Origin: Dryococelus australis | Taxonomy: Eukaryota; Arthropoda; Insecta; Phasmatodea; Phasmatidae | Reading direction: 5' to 3' | Assembly (NCBI GenBank): GCA_029891345.1 | Contig: CM056997.1 | Location: 221,340,172 to 221,404,171, forward strand | Length of the DNA: 64,000 nt | Part shown: positions 56,173 to 64,000 of the stretch, one piece after another | Layout of the letters: each line of letters begins with the position of its first letter | Numbering within the stretch: position 1 is the first letter of the stretch | Notes under the pieces: model-generated | What the model was told of the DNA's origin: nothing | The model's input: the letters and a program-made list of their open reading frames with translations, nothing else | The model's database searches: none | Made by a program: the position numbers and the translations under genes

Positions 56173-58114
56173 CACTATCCATACCTGCGTGTATTGTAAA
56201 GGGCACAGTGACTGTCACTGTCCCTCCCTGTGTGTATTGTAAGGGGCAGAGTGACTGCCACTGTCCCCCCCTGAGTGTATTGTAACGGGCAAAGTGTCTG
56301 TCACTGTATCTCCCTGCATGTATTGTAATGGGCACAGTGTCTGTCACTGTCCCTCCCTACGTGTACTGTAACGGGCACAGTGTCTGTCACTGTATCTCCC
56401 TACTTGTATTGTAATGGGCACAGTGTCTGTCACTGTCCCTCCCTACTTGTATTGTAACGGGCACAGTGTCTGTCACTGTATCTCCCTACTTGTATTGTAA
56501 CGGGCACAGTGTCTGTCACTGTCCCTCCCTGCATGTATTGTAACGGGCACAGTGTGTAGTCACTGTATCTCCCTACTTGTATTGTAACGGGCACAGTGTC
56601 TGTCACTGTCCCTCCCTGCATGTATTGTAACTGGCACAGTGTCCGTCACTGTATCTCCCTGCATGTATTGTAAGGGGCACAGTGTATGTCACTGTCCCTC
56701 CCTACTTGTATTGTAATGGGCACAGTGTCTGTCACTGTCCCTCCCTGCTAGTATTGTAACTGGCACAGTGTCTGTCACTGTATCTCCCTACTTGTATTGT
56801 AACGGGCACAGAGTCTGTCACTGTATCTCCCTGCATGTATTGTAACGGGCACAGTGTCCGTCACTGTATCTCCCTACTTGTATTGTAACGGGCACAGTGT
56901 CTGCCACTGTCCCTCCCTGCATGTATTGTAACGGGCACAGTGTGTAGTCACTGTATCTCCCTGCATGTATTGTAAGGGGCACAGTGTATGTCACTGTCCC
57001 TCCCTACTTGTATTGTAACGGGCACAGTGTCTGTCACTGTATCTCCCTACTTGTATTGTAACGGGCACAGTGTCTGTCACTGTCCCTCCCTGCATGTATT
57101 GTAAAGGGCACAGTGTGTAGTCACTGTATCTCCCTGCATGTATTGTAACGGGCACAGTGTGTAGTCACTGTATCTCCCTGCATGTATTGTAACGGGCACA
57201 GTGTCTGTCACTGTCCCTCCCTGCGTGTATTGTAACTGGCACAGTGTGTAGTCACTGTATCTCCCTGCATGTATTGTAACGGGCACCGTGTCCGTCACTG
57301 TATCTCCCTACTTGTATTGTAACGGGCACAGTGTCTGTCACTGTCCCTCCCTGCATGTATTGTAACGGGCACAGTGTCTGTCACTGTCCCTCCCTGCGTG
57401 TATTGTAACTGGCACAGTGTGTAGTCACTGTATCTCCCTGCATGTATTGTAACGGGCACCGTGTCCGTCACTGTATCTCCCTACTTGTATTGTAACGGGC
57501 ACAGTGTCTGTCACTGTCCCTCCCTGCATGTATTGTAACGGGCACAGTGTCTGTCACTGTATCTCCCTGCATGTATTGTAAGGGGCACGGTGTATGTCAC
57601 TGTCCCTCCCTGCGTGTATTGTAACGGGCACAGTGTCTGTCACTGTATCTCCCTATTTGTATTGTAACGGGCACAGTGTATGTCACTGTCCCTCCCTGCA
57701 TGTATTGTAACGGGCACAGTGTCTGTCACTGTATCTCCCTACTTGTATTGTAACGGGCACAGTGTCTGTCACTGTCCCTCCCTGCATGTATTGTAACGGG
57801 CACAGTGTGTAGTCACTGTATCTCCCTGCATGTATTGTAAGGGGCACAGTGTATGTCACTGTCCCTCCCTGCATGTATTGTAACGGGCACAGTGTCTGTC
57901 ACTGTATCTCCCTACTTGTATTGTAACGGGCACAGTGTCTGTCACTGTCCCTCCCTGCATGTATTGTAACGGGCACAGTGTCTGTCACTGTATCTCCCTG
58001 CATGTATTGTAAGGGGCACAGTGTATGTCACTGTCCCTCCCTACTTGTATTGTAATGGGCACAGTGTCTGTCACTGTCCCTCCCTGCGTGTATTGTAACG
58101 GGCACATTGTCTGT
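56173..58114. repeat. Minisatellite, 43-bp unit, about 45 copies
   Basis: Two unit types alternate in places: CACTGTCCCTCCCTGCATGT and CACTGTATCTCCCTACTTGT, each followed by ATTGTAACGGGCACAGTGTC and TGT. Some copies carry GTGTGTAGT instead of GTGTCTGT, giving 44 bp. It lies inside the TIR-A element. Short minus-strand frames over it are repeat by-products. Confidence 0.95.
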
Positions 58115-58387
58115 AACGCGCCCTGTAAAGTTAGTAACGACGGAGGGAAAGTAGTTACGTGACTCAATGTTCAATTAAAAGTGTTGGTTTAATATTTGTG
58201 AGTATTGAAACTATTTATTTTGCTTTCCATTTTTACGTATGTATATGTAACTACTTGCAACTTTGTACAAAAATTACTTTCCTAGAAATTCAAATGCCAC
58301 TGTCCTACGCATTAATAAAATGATCAGGCCCATGAAAATGTTAATTTTACATGTGATGAAAGAATATACAATGTATTCAAATACAAT

Positions 58388-58646
58388 TATAGGCTGTTCA
58401 CGGTTTAGTGAGGAATTTTTAAGGCCCTCCCTTAAGGCAGTAAGCCCTAATAATTATATTTGATTGCAGTCTCAGACATTAACCTTTGAGAGTGATGAAA
58501 TGTATGCACTGTGTTTATTAGTCATATTGCAATGTTTACATTAAAAAGTGCCGGAAAATTAGAAATTAATTGAAATGAAAACAATTTGTAGGGCCTTAAA
58601 AAGTTAGCACTTTTTAAAGTGCTAACTTTACCATGAATAGCCTATA
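58388..58646 (-). mobile_element. TIR-A element, short subtype, nested
   Basis: The left end TATAGGCTGTTCACGGTTTA and right end AACTTTACCATGAATAGCCT followed by ATA are inverted repeats. The interior is the reverse of the 28848-29088 copy (CAGACATTAACCTTTGAGAG, GTTTATTAGTCATATTGCAA). Near the right end the terminal sequence forms an extra hairpin, AGTTAGCACTTT against AAAGTGCTAACT. Confidence 0.8.
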
Positions 58647-58698
58647 TGGATCCTCAACAGGACTTTCTAAATTGCTCAGTTTAATGTCAAGATCCTAT

Positions 58699-59033
58699 AC
58701 CTTTGGTTATTTCCTTTGCATCTGTGTGGCATTTTCAAAAACAACTGGGACAATGAGAATTAACTTATTCCAAAAATGAACAGCCGTGATTGGTCAACAG
58801 ACAACTATGTAGCGTAATAATTTAAAACATCCAATGAAAGAAGTGGATCTGATCTAATGTGTGTTGGACAAAGAAATAAATGTGGAAGACTTTGCAATGT
58901 ATATTTTCTATATTTCATGGTATATTATGGTATATTTCATGGTATATGGTATATTTCATTATATATGTATATTTCATGGTTTATCTAATAGACGATGTGA
59001 GTAAATTTCCTACGCAAAGTTAACAGTCAGAGA
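58699..59033. other. Unassigned AT-rich stretch
   Basis: Contains a low-complexity TATTTCATGGTATAT-like stretch at 58905-58985. Nothing else recognised. Confidence 0.5.
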
Positions 59034-59378
59034 CAGTCTGACCCATCTGCGAAACAGTACAGCGGCTCACGGTTGTACTCTTGTTTCACTTGTTACCGCT
59101 ATATGGCCCAAATAACGGACGTCACTGGACCTCCACAATTCCCTACACAGTCTGGCCCATCTGCGAAACAGTACAGCGGCTCACGGTTGTACTCTTGTTT
59201 CACTTGTTACCGCTATATGGCCCAAATAACGGACATCACTGGACCTCCACAATTCCCTACACAGTCTGACCCATCTGCGAAACAGTACAGCGGCTCACGT
59301 TTGTACTCTTGTTTCACTTGTTACCGCTATATGGCCCAAATAACGGACGTCACTGGACCTCCACAATTCCCTACACAG
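59034..59378. repeat. Minisatellite, 114-bp unit, 3 copies
   Basis: CAGTCTGACCCATCTGCGAA (or TCTGGCCC) starts at 59034, 59148 and 59262. Copies differ at a few bases only. The length is divisible by three, which yields a 115-codon frame at 59073-59420 of three 38-residue repeats; there is no sign of coding constraint or a surrounding gene. Confidence 0.95.
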
Positions 59379-60298
59379 TTTACCTTCCTATGGCTAAGTA
59401 TACAAAGGATAGCACGGTAATCATTTGCAATAAAATTTATACAATTACGATAATGGCACTCAGAAAAGCGTGTGGGATTATATGGCGACTTATTCTATCC
59501 AGCAAGAATTTTATGAATGAATCCACTTCAACAAAAACGCATTATATAACGCATGTACTCTAAGAACAAGAGCACACAAGCGTTGTATTTGGAATAAATT
59601 GGAACATATTTAATTCCGCACTCGTTTCAGATAAGCTAGTCGTGTGTTCAGCACCGCAGTAACACCAGTTCTTTTTCTCTGTATTCTCACCGACAACACT
59701 GGACGCAACGTTCTCTACTAGCTGGCCGCCACTCAGTGCGAATGCAAGGGCGGGGAGATGGGAGATCCACGAGACAACCCGCCGACCAGCGGCAGCGTAC
59801 GACACGATTCCCACGTGCCAAAATCCGAACAGCGTTCCCACCCGATATGTATGCTACATGTTCTACACAATTTTGCTTAGCTACACAAACATTTTCTTCG
59901 TTCACGAAAGCTATAGTTAGTGCGACGAAGTTATCTCGTAAGATTGTGATATATACTAGCGAGTTAATGAAGATTTATTCGCTTAAGTTTAATCTTCGGG
60001 GATATAGAAACTTGCGTATTAGTTGCCAAATTTGTTGTTATTTTGAACATTTAAAATACGCTTGAAACATGTATGCTTATTTTTGGCTGTAGTCGTTGGA
60101 CTACAATTTGTGTGACAGGCCTTGGGCGGCTTTTGAACGAGAAGGAAATACCAACCTACACGATGCCCTACTCACGTTCAACCCAATCCAAATAGAAAAT
60201 AAAGTATTCACTGTTACGAGCGGAAGTCGGTAACAACATCCTCTAGAACAAATAAAGAAGGAAGAAAACAAACTTTACGACCAGATCACAGAGTAGAT
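59379..60298. other. Mostly unassigned; contains a SINE fragment
   Basis: Apart from the SINE at 59736-59841 no element is visible. The 109-codon plus frame at 59736-60065 starts in the SINE and has no domain. Confidence 0.45.
59736..59841 (-). mobile_element. tRNA-derived SINE, partial (copy 11)
   Basis: On the minus strand GGGAATCGTGTCGTACGCTG, CGGCGGGTTGTCTCGTGGAT and CTCCCATCTCCCCG match the middle of the family. Both the tRNA head and the GTTAAGAGCC tail are missing. Confidence 0.75.
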
Positions 60299-60470
60299 AA
60301 GTATACAGAGACAGAATTGCGTGGCGGTTCCATTGATATGGCCATAACCACTCGCTGAGTGAGTGGTTGCTCGAGGCCCTGTGCCCCATTGGAAGGACTA
60401 ACAGCTGGAAAGTACGTTACCAGGCGCTGATTGGAGAACGGCGGACAGACCAGGGTTGGGACCTAGGAAA
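60299..60470 (+). mobile_element. TIR-C element, right end eroded
   Basis: AAGTATACAGAGACAGAATT, GTGGCGGTTCCATTGATATG, GAGGCCCTGTGCCCCATTGG, AAGTACGTTACCAGGCGCTG and ATTGGAGAACGGCGG follow the forward consensus with one internal deletion. Confidence 0.6.
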
Positions 60471-61019
60471 TCCCACCGCGTGTAGATCCATGGCGCAGTA
60501 AACAACAAATTATAAAATAATTGGAGTGTCAGCAACAGGCATTGTCCAGCGAAGGGAAGTCTGCAACATGTCAAAGTGAACTAGTATCTTCGGGATAGTA
60601 TGTAAACTGGTTAAAGAAATTTTTGCCAGTGCTGCTGGCAGATCTCCTCTCCCCCGACTGAAGTATCTAGTCCATCCCTGTTCCCGGCGAGTGCTACAAG
60701 GAAGACACGAGCGAGAAGCTCGGGCGACCAGTGCCAGTCGAACACGACGTCTTCTCGGAGAACCACACACGCGGAGCGACATGAAATGCGTGCGTCGCAG
60801 CAGAGGTCACGACGCCGCGTCACACGAGCCAAGTGTGTCATGTGCAGTTCAAGTGCTGAGCTGGTGAAATGCAGAGCGGACACCTGTTCGCACGTCACAA
60901 CACTACGGAAACAAACGCGTCTACTTTGATTCAGGAAGTGAAGAAACGCCCAATGTTATCTCATGTGACAGTCACAGTGACCTATTATGGGTAGAGACAG
61001 GGAAAATTCGTGCATTTAT
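60471..61019. other. Unassigned intergenic stretch
   Basis: GC-balanced with Arg-rich minus-strand frames (60510-60782, 60611-60898) that match nothing I know. No repeat assignment. Confidence 0.45.
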
Positions 61020-61291
61020 GTTAGGACTAGGGGCCGCGGTGGCTCAGCAGTTAGACAGCTCTCCTCCCATCAAGTCGAACCGGCTTCATTCACCGGCCGG
61101 GTCACTCCCGGATTTTCACATTTGGGAATTGTGCCGCACGATGCGCTGGCTGTCGGGTTTTCTCGGGGATCTTACGTTTTCCCGAACTTGTTTCCCGGAG
61201 CTGCTCTATTCTCACCTCATTTCCCCCTCATCGGCTATCACGATCTCGTTGTTAAGAGCCACTCAAATCTCTCATCTTACGTTAGGACTAG
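61020..61291 (+). mobile_element. tRNA-derived SINE with target-site duplication (copy 12)
   Basis: The SINE body is 61031-61280: head GGGCCGCGGTGGCTCAGCAG, B-box region diverged (GCTTCATTCACCGGCC), GGGAATTGTGCCGCACGATG, TTTTCTCGGGGATCTTACGT, and tail GTTAAGAGCCACTCAAATCT. It is bounded by GTTAGGACTAG at 61020-61030 and again at 61281-61291. A perfect 11-bp duplication marks the exact integration event and defines the ends of the family: about 250 bp, with no poly-A tail. Confidence 0.9.
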
Positions 61292-61666
61292 TTAGGCCTT
61301 AAACACATGTGTATCTCTGTTATGTTTACAATTGGATCACGGTTTATTAGACACGACCATGTGAACTTTGAGACAATTACATACTTGCAAGGAAAGAATC
61401 ACCGAATCCCGTACCACCTGGTTCAGGATAATACTGGCTACAACATTGGGGTAGCAGCCAATGAACAGCCAGCTGTGTCTCTAGTGTACAAAGAACAGCG
61501 GAGTCTAGCCTACAGATCGTTTGAAACCCGAATTTTTCCTGTCCCTATTTATAGGTCATTGCACAAGGACTACTTGTTATAAAAAATACTGCACTCAGCA
61601 GAAAAATACATTCAATAAAAAAAGTTCCTCGCGACGTTGCAGACGTCATTCGTTTCTGTACTGTAT
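61292..61666. other. Unassigned intergenic stretch
   Basis: A 91-codon frame at 61307-61582 has even composition but no family I recognise and no splice context. The remainder is AT-rich. Confidence 0.4.
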
Positions 61667-62026
61667 TCCGACACAGAGATGAAATGAGGTGGCAATTCCT
61701 TTCATGTAGTTGTACTTATTCTCTGATTGGCTACGCGAAGCTCCAGTGCGATCATTGTGTCCGACTCTCTACTGTGTGCTGCGGAAAATTCCGTATTGGC
61801 TGGATTGCCTGCTGGCTGGTAGAGTGCCAGACGCTGAATGGCTGGGCTGCCTGATGGCTGGTCGAGTGCCAGGCGCAGTTTGGCTGGGCTGCCTGATAGT
61901 TGGTAGAGTGCCAGGCGCTGATTGACTGGGCTGCCTGATGGCTGGTAGATTGCCAGGTGCTGATTGGCGAACGGTGTCCCGACATGTTGCAGGCCAGTGA
62001 CGCTGTGCCTGCGCGGCTGGAGAGAG
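61667..62026 (+). mobile_element. TIR-C element with internal 42-bp tandem repeat
   Basis: The left end is CCGACACAGAGATGAAATGA followed by GGTGGCAATTCCTTTCATG. Then come TCTGATTGGCTACGCGAAGC, CTACTGTGTGCTGCGGAAAA and TATTGGCTGGATTGCCTGC. The GGCTGG-type block is repeated four times in 42-bp steps (61806-61973), then GATTGGCGAACGGTGTCCCG and CGCGGCTGGAGAGAGCGG. The right terminal repeat is not clear. Confidence 0.65.
61806..61973. repeat. Tandem repeat, 42-bp unit, 4 copies
   Basis: TGCCTGATGGCTGGTAGAGT followed by GCCAGGCGCTGATTG recurs at 61806, 61848, 61890 and 61932. Copies differ by several bases. The array is confined to a TIR-C element. Confidence 0.88.
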
Positions 62027-62034
62027 CGGATGAG

Positions 62035-62284
62035 TGAAGAGATCTGGGCGGCTCTTAAGAGCGATGTCTTTGAGAGCCGATTACACTGATTGGGGTGAGA
62101 ATGGAGCAGCGCCGGAATGAAGGGATGGGGAAACGGGAGATCCCCGAGAAAACCCGCCGACCAGCGGCATCGTCCGGCACGATTCCCACATGGGAAAATC
62201 CGGGAGTTACCCGACCGGGGATTGAAGTAGCGTGTTCGCCTTTGCGAAAGGCGAACACACTAACCGCTCAGCTACGGTGGCCCC
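62035..62284 (-). mobile_element. tRNA-derived SINE with palindromic head (copy 13)
   Basis: Full-length minus-strand copy, with tail (GGGCGGCTCTTAAGAGC at 62046) and body (GATCCCCGAGAAAACCCGCC, CATCGTCCGGCACGATTCCC). In the tRNA-like head, where other copies have GGTTCGCC...GGCGAGCAGTC, this copy has GTGTTCGCCTTT-GCG-AAAGGCGAACAC (62233-62259), a perfect 12-bp palindrome with a 3-bp loop. The B-box sequence is altered as a result (GGGGATTGAAGTAGCG). Confidence 0.87.
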
Positions 62285-63769
62285 TGTGAAACTGATGCAC
62301 GTTCAAGGTGATGAAGCGAAGGAGCGATACGGGCGACACTAACACGCGCCCCTAGCGTCTCATAGCTTCTACGCGCAAGGCCTAGAGTGTTTCTCTCGTG
62401 CGAATTAGATATATAACCGAGGAACTTTATTGTACGAGATGAAAGCCCACATATTAGGCTAAACCCATGTATTCGTACTTTTGTCGCAAGCTCTGAAAAT
62501 GCGATATTTGACAAGTTTCACTATTAATTTTTCTATGGATATACTGTATATGTGATTAATTTTAAAAAAGGAACATTGATAATAGTTTTTTTTTCTTTAA
62601 CATTTTTGGCAAAAAGTGTATTTCAAGAAGTTTTATTTTCCGAGATACACGTTTCAGCACAAACAACTATTTCACAGACTACGTTTCAGTACGTACTCGT
62701 CTAAAGTAGCTGTTTCACTTATGTAGTCGGTTAAGTAGTGTTATATTAATTCTGATTTATATTCTAACGAAAAATATCTTAATTATTACAATTCACTGAT
62801 GAGTTTATCCTGTGATTGGAAGGATTAATAAGATAAGAAAAGAAATGGGCGTTTATGTAGTTCCTCTTTTTCAAGATTTTCACTCGTAATATGTAATGGC
62901 GAATGTACCCAATGCACTCTGGAGAATTTCCGTTGCTGAATTTCCTAACGTTTTTATACCTATCATCTCAGTCAGCTACCTACCAACTTCTCCCCTCGAC
63001 TATGTTGACAACTGAATGGGGTTTAACTTTCAGTTTCAGAAAAATTACTATCTCAATACACAGTTTTAAATTAAATGACAGAATCATCTAGTTGAAACAT
63101 TCGTTAGCGGAATAATACTCACACAGACACAAGCTTGTATACTCACACAGACACAAGCTTGTATACTCTATAGCAACTGGCTTGCCAAGACCTCACATCA
63201 CTTTCTGACAACACATGCCAGTACGATGTTCACAACTACAGTAAGTTTCAAAACAGATCACCAAGTGATTACACCTACATTACACTACTCATAATAGTTT
63301 TGCAGCACGTCACCTATGTTGTGTGTTTTTACGTCTTGTCATACTGCCGAACTACTTCACGACATCGACTTACAAAACGATCGCAAAGTATGTACATCCG
63401 GATACCTGTCGTCACGTTTGTTCAAGGTCACTCCACCACCGCCATCAAAGTCCATGAAGCTGGCTGCCGAGTAACCGTCACGTACTCGCACAAGGTTATG
63501 CAAAACACAACTCTTTACACTATCATCGACCAAGATAATTAAATAAACTGTCACCAGTTCCCTGAAAAACGCACAGTTTCTTCCATAGAATTCTGATTTT
63601 AAATTGCATAAAACATTTTGCTACTGCCTTTAGAGAGCTGGAAACTTTACTTCCTTTTAGAATGGCTGGTCTAAATGAGATATCTCATCTCTCTCATCAT
63701 TCACAGCAAACACAAAAGAATTACCTTATCTGCATGCGGGGCCATTATTAAATATTAACTTTGTCGGGT
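62285..63769. other. Unassigned intergenic stretch
   Basis: AT-rich. The only structured sequence is a two-copy 24-bp duplication, TACTCACACAGACACAAGCT plus TGTA, at about 63117-63167. Short frames (62903-63091, 63300-63542) show no motifs. Confidence 0.45.
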
Positions 63770-63984
63770 TATAGTCTATTCGCAGTCATTACAAACTTTT
63801 GAAACAAACCTTTGGAAAATCCTCTCATGTATAACGAATTTAGTTATTTCCTATTATTTAATGTACCACAAGCCTTGTTATACCTCTGTTAACTGGGAAT
63901 CATCTTATTAGCAGGTAAATAGAACATTCATTTGTATTTTATGTATAAATAAAATGTCTCATTAATAATTTATTCGAATAAAAC
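63770..63984 (-). mobile_element. TIR-B element, partial
   Basis: TATAGTCTATTCGCAGTCAT, GAAACAAACCTTTGGAAAAT and CATGTATAACGAATTTAGTT align with the left part of the copy at 53759-54197. It runs into a GA microsatellite near the window edge, so the other end cannot be seen. Confidence 0.6.
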
Positions 63985-64000
63985 AGAGAGAGAGAGAGAG
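63985..64000. repeat. (GA)n microsatellite at the window edge
   Basis: AGAGAGAGAGAGAG runs to the last base; the full length is unknown. Confidence 0.85.

Larger units (their letters stand above)
56114..58698 (+). mobile_element. TIR-A element containing a 43-bp array and a nested MITE
   Basis: The left end is GAAAGCCGTTCACGGTTAAT followed by CGAGCAG. The right unique flank (58115-58387) has CCTGTAAAGTTAGTAACGAC, TAATATTTGTGAGTATTGAA and ATGAAAATGTTAATTTTACA, aligning with 945-1354 and 45901-47714. It is interrupted at 58388 by a short TIR-A MITE; the host right end resumes at 58647 with a diverged TTTCTAAATTGCTCAGTTTA. Without the array and the MITE it would be about 385 bp. Confidence 0.7.

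Overview
This window looks like non-coding, repeat-dense nuclear DNA from a metazoan, most likely an arthropod and probably an insect. The evidence is an AT-rich background, many tRNA-derived SINEs, several families of short inverted-repeat (TIR) elements, microsatellites, and no ORF that reads as a conserved protein. The general look suggests a polyneopteran insect with a large genome (a stick insect, for example), but that is an impression and cannot be shown from the sequence. I found no rRNA, canonical tRNA, CRISPR array, transposase, reverse transcriptase or recognisable protein-coding gene. The longest open frames (for example 45951-47438 and 9164-9883) are by-products of tandem repeats whose unit length is a multiple of three.

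Three classes of repeat account for most of what can be interpreted. (1) A tRNA-derived SINE of about 250 bp occurs in about 13 copies on both strands. One copy (61031-61280) has an 11-bp target-site duplication. Two copies are split by 1.05-1.09 kb TIR elements. (2) There are five families of non-autonomous TIR elements, labelled here TIR-A to TIR-E. TIR-A ends in TATAGGCTGTTCACGG. TIR-B ends in TATAGTCCATTCGCGG and is probably related to A. TIR-C ends in TACAGAGGTGAAAT and is rich in CCAAT motifs. TIR-D ends in GACCCGAGAA. TIR-E ends in CACTCTAAATC and is flanked by 2-bp target duplications. (3) There are about 17 separate minisatellite arrays, with units of 10, 16, 18, 20, 23, 24, 34, 38, 42, 43 (two unrelated units), 46, 53, 78, 114, 125 and 161 bp. 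By hand count they occupy roughly 10 kb, about 15 percent of the window.

Layout: 0-1.4 kb, possible Helitron end and a TIR-A copy. 1.8-4.5 kb, three SINEs around a 46-bp array. 5.0-6.7 kb, TIR-B and a 125-bp array. 8.8-9.8 kb, TIR-A and a 78-bp array. 10.7-13.6 kb, TIR-C with an inserted SINE, then TIR-B, TIR-D-like and a 23-bp array. 15.0-21.5 kb, TIR-A, B and C copies with a 34-bp array and two weak candidate first exons. 22-26 kb, mostly featureless. 26.1-28.8 kb, a probable TIR-B element swollen by a 10-bp array and a 38-bp array derived from a tRNA A-box. 28.8-33 kb, MITE, microsatellites and a SINE split by TIR-E. 37.2-45.3 kb, 53-bp, 161-bp and 16-bp arrays with TIR-C, TIR-D and a SINE. 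45.9-47.7 kb, TIR-A enclosing an 18-bp array. 48-49.2 kb, SINE split by TIR-E. 49.7-50.4 kb, 43-bp and 20-bp arrays. 52-56 kb, TIR-C, D, B and a SINE. 56.1-58.7 kb, TIR-A enclosing a 43-bp array and a nested MITE. 59-62.3 kb, 114-bp array, SINEs and TIR-C copies. The far right end holds a partial TIR-B running to the window edge.

The most notable observation is that two unrelated-looking minisatellites (18-bp unit at 46 kb, 43-bp unit at 56-58 kb) sit at the same internal position of two copies of one TIR family, while an unexpanded copy at 945-1354 carries a single 43-bp segment (998-1040) that resembles both units. This suggests a transposon whose internal site repeatedly gives rise to minisatellites. 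All alignments were done by eye.
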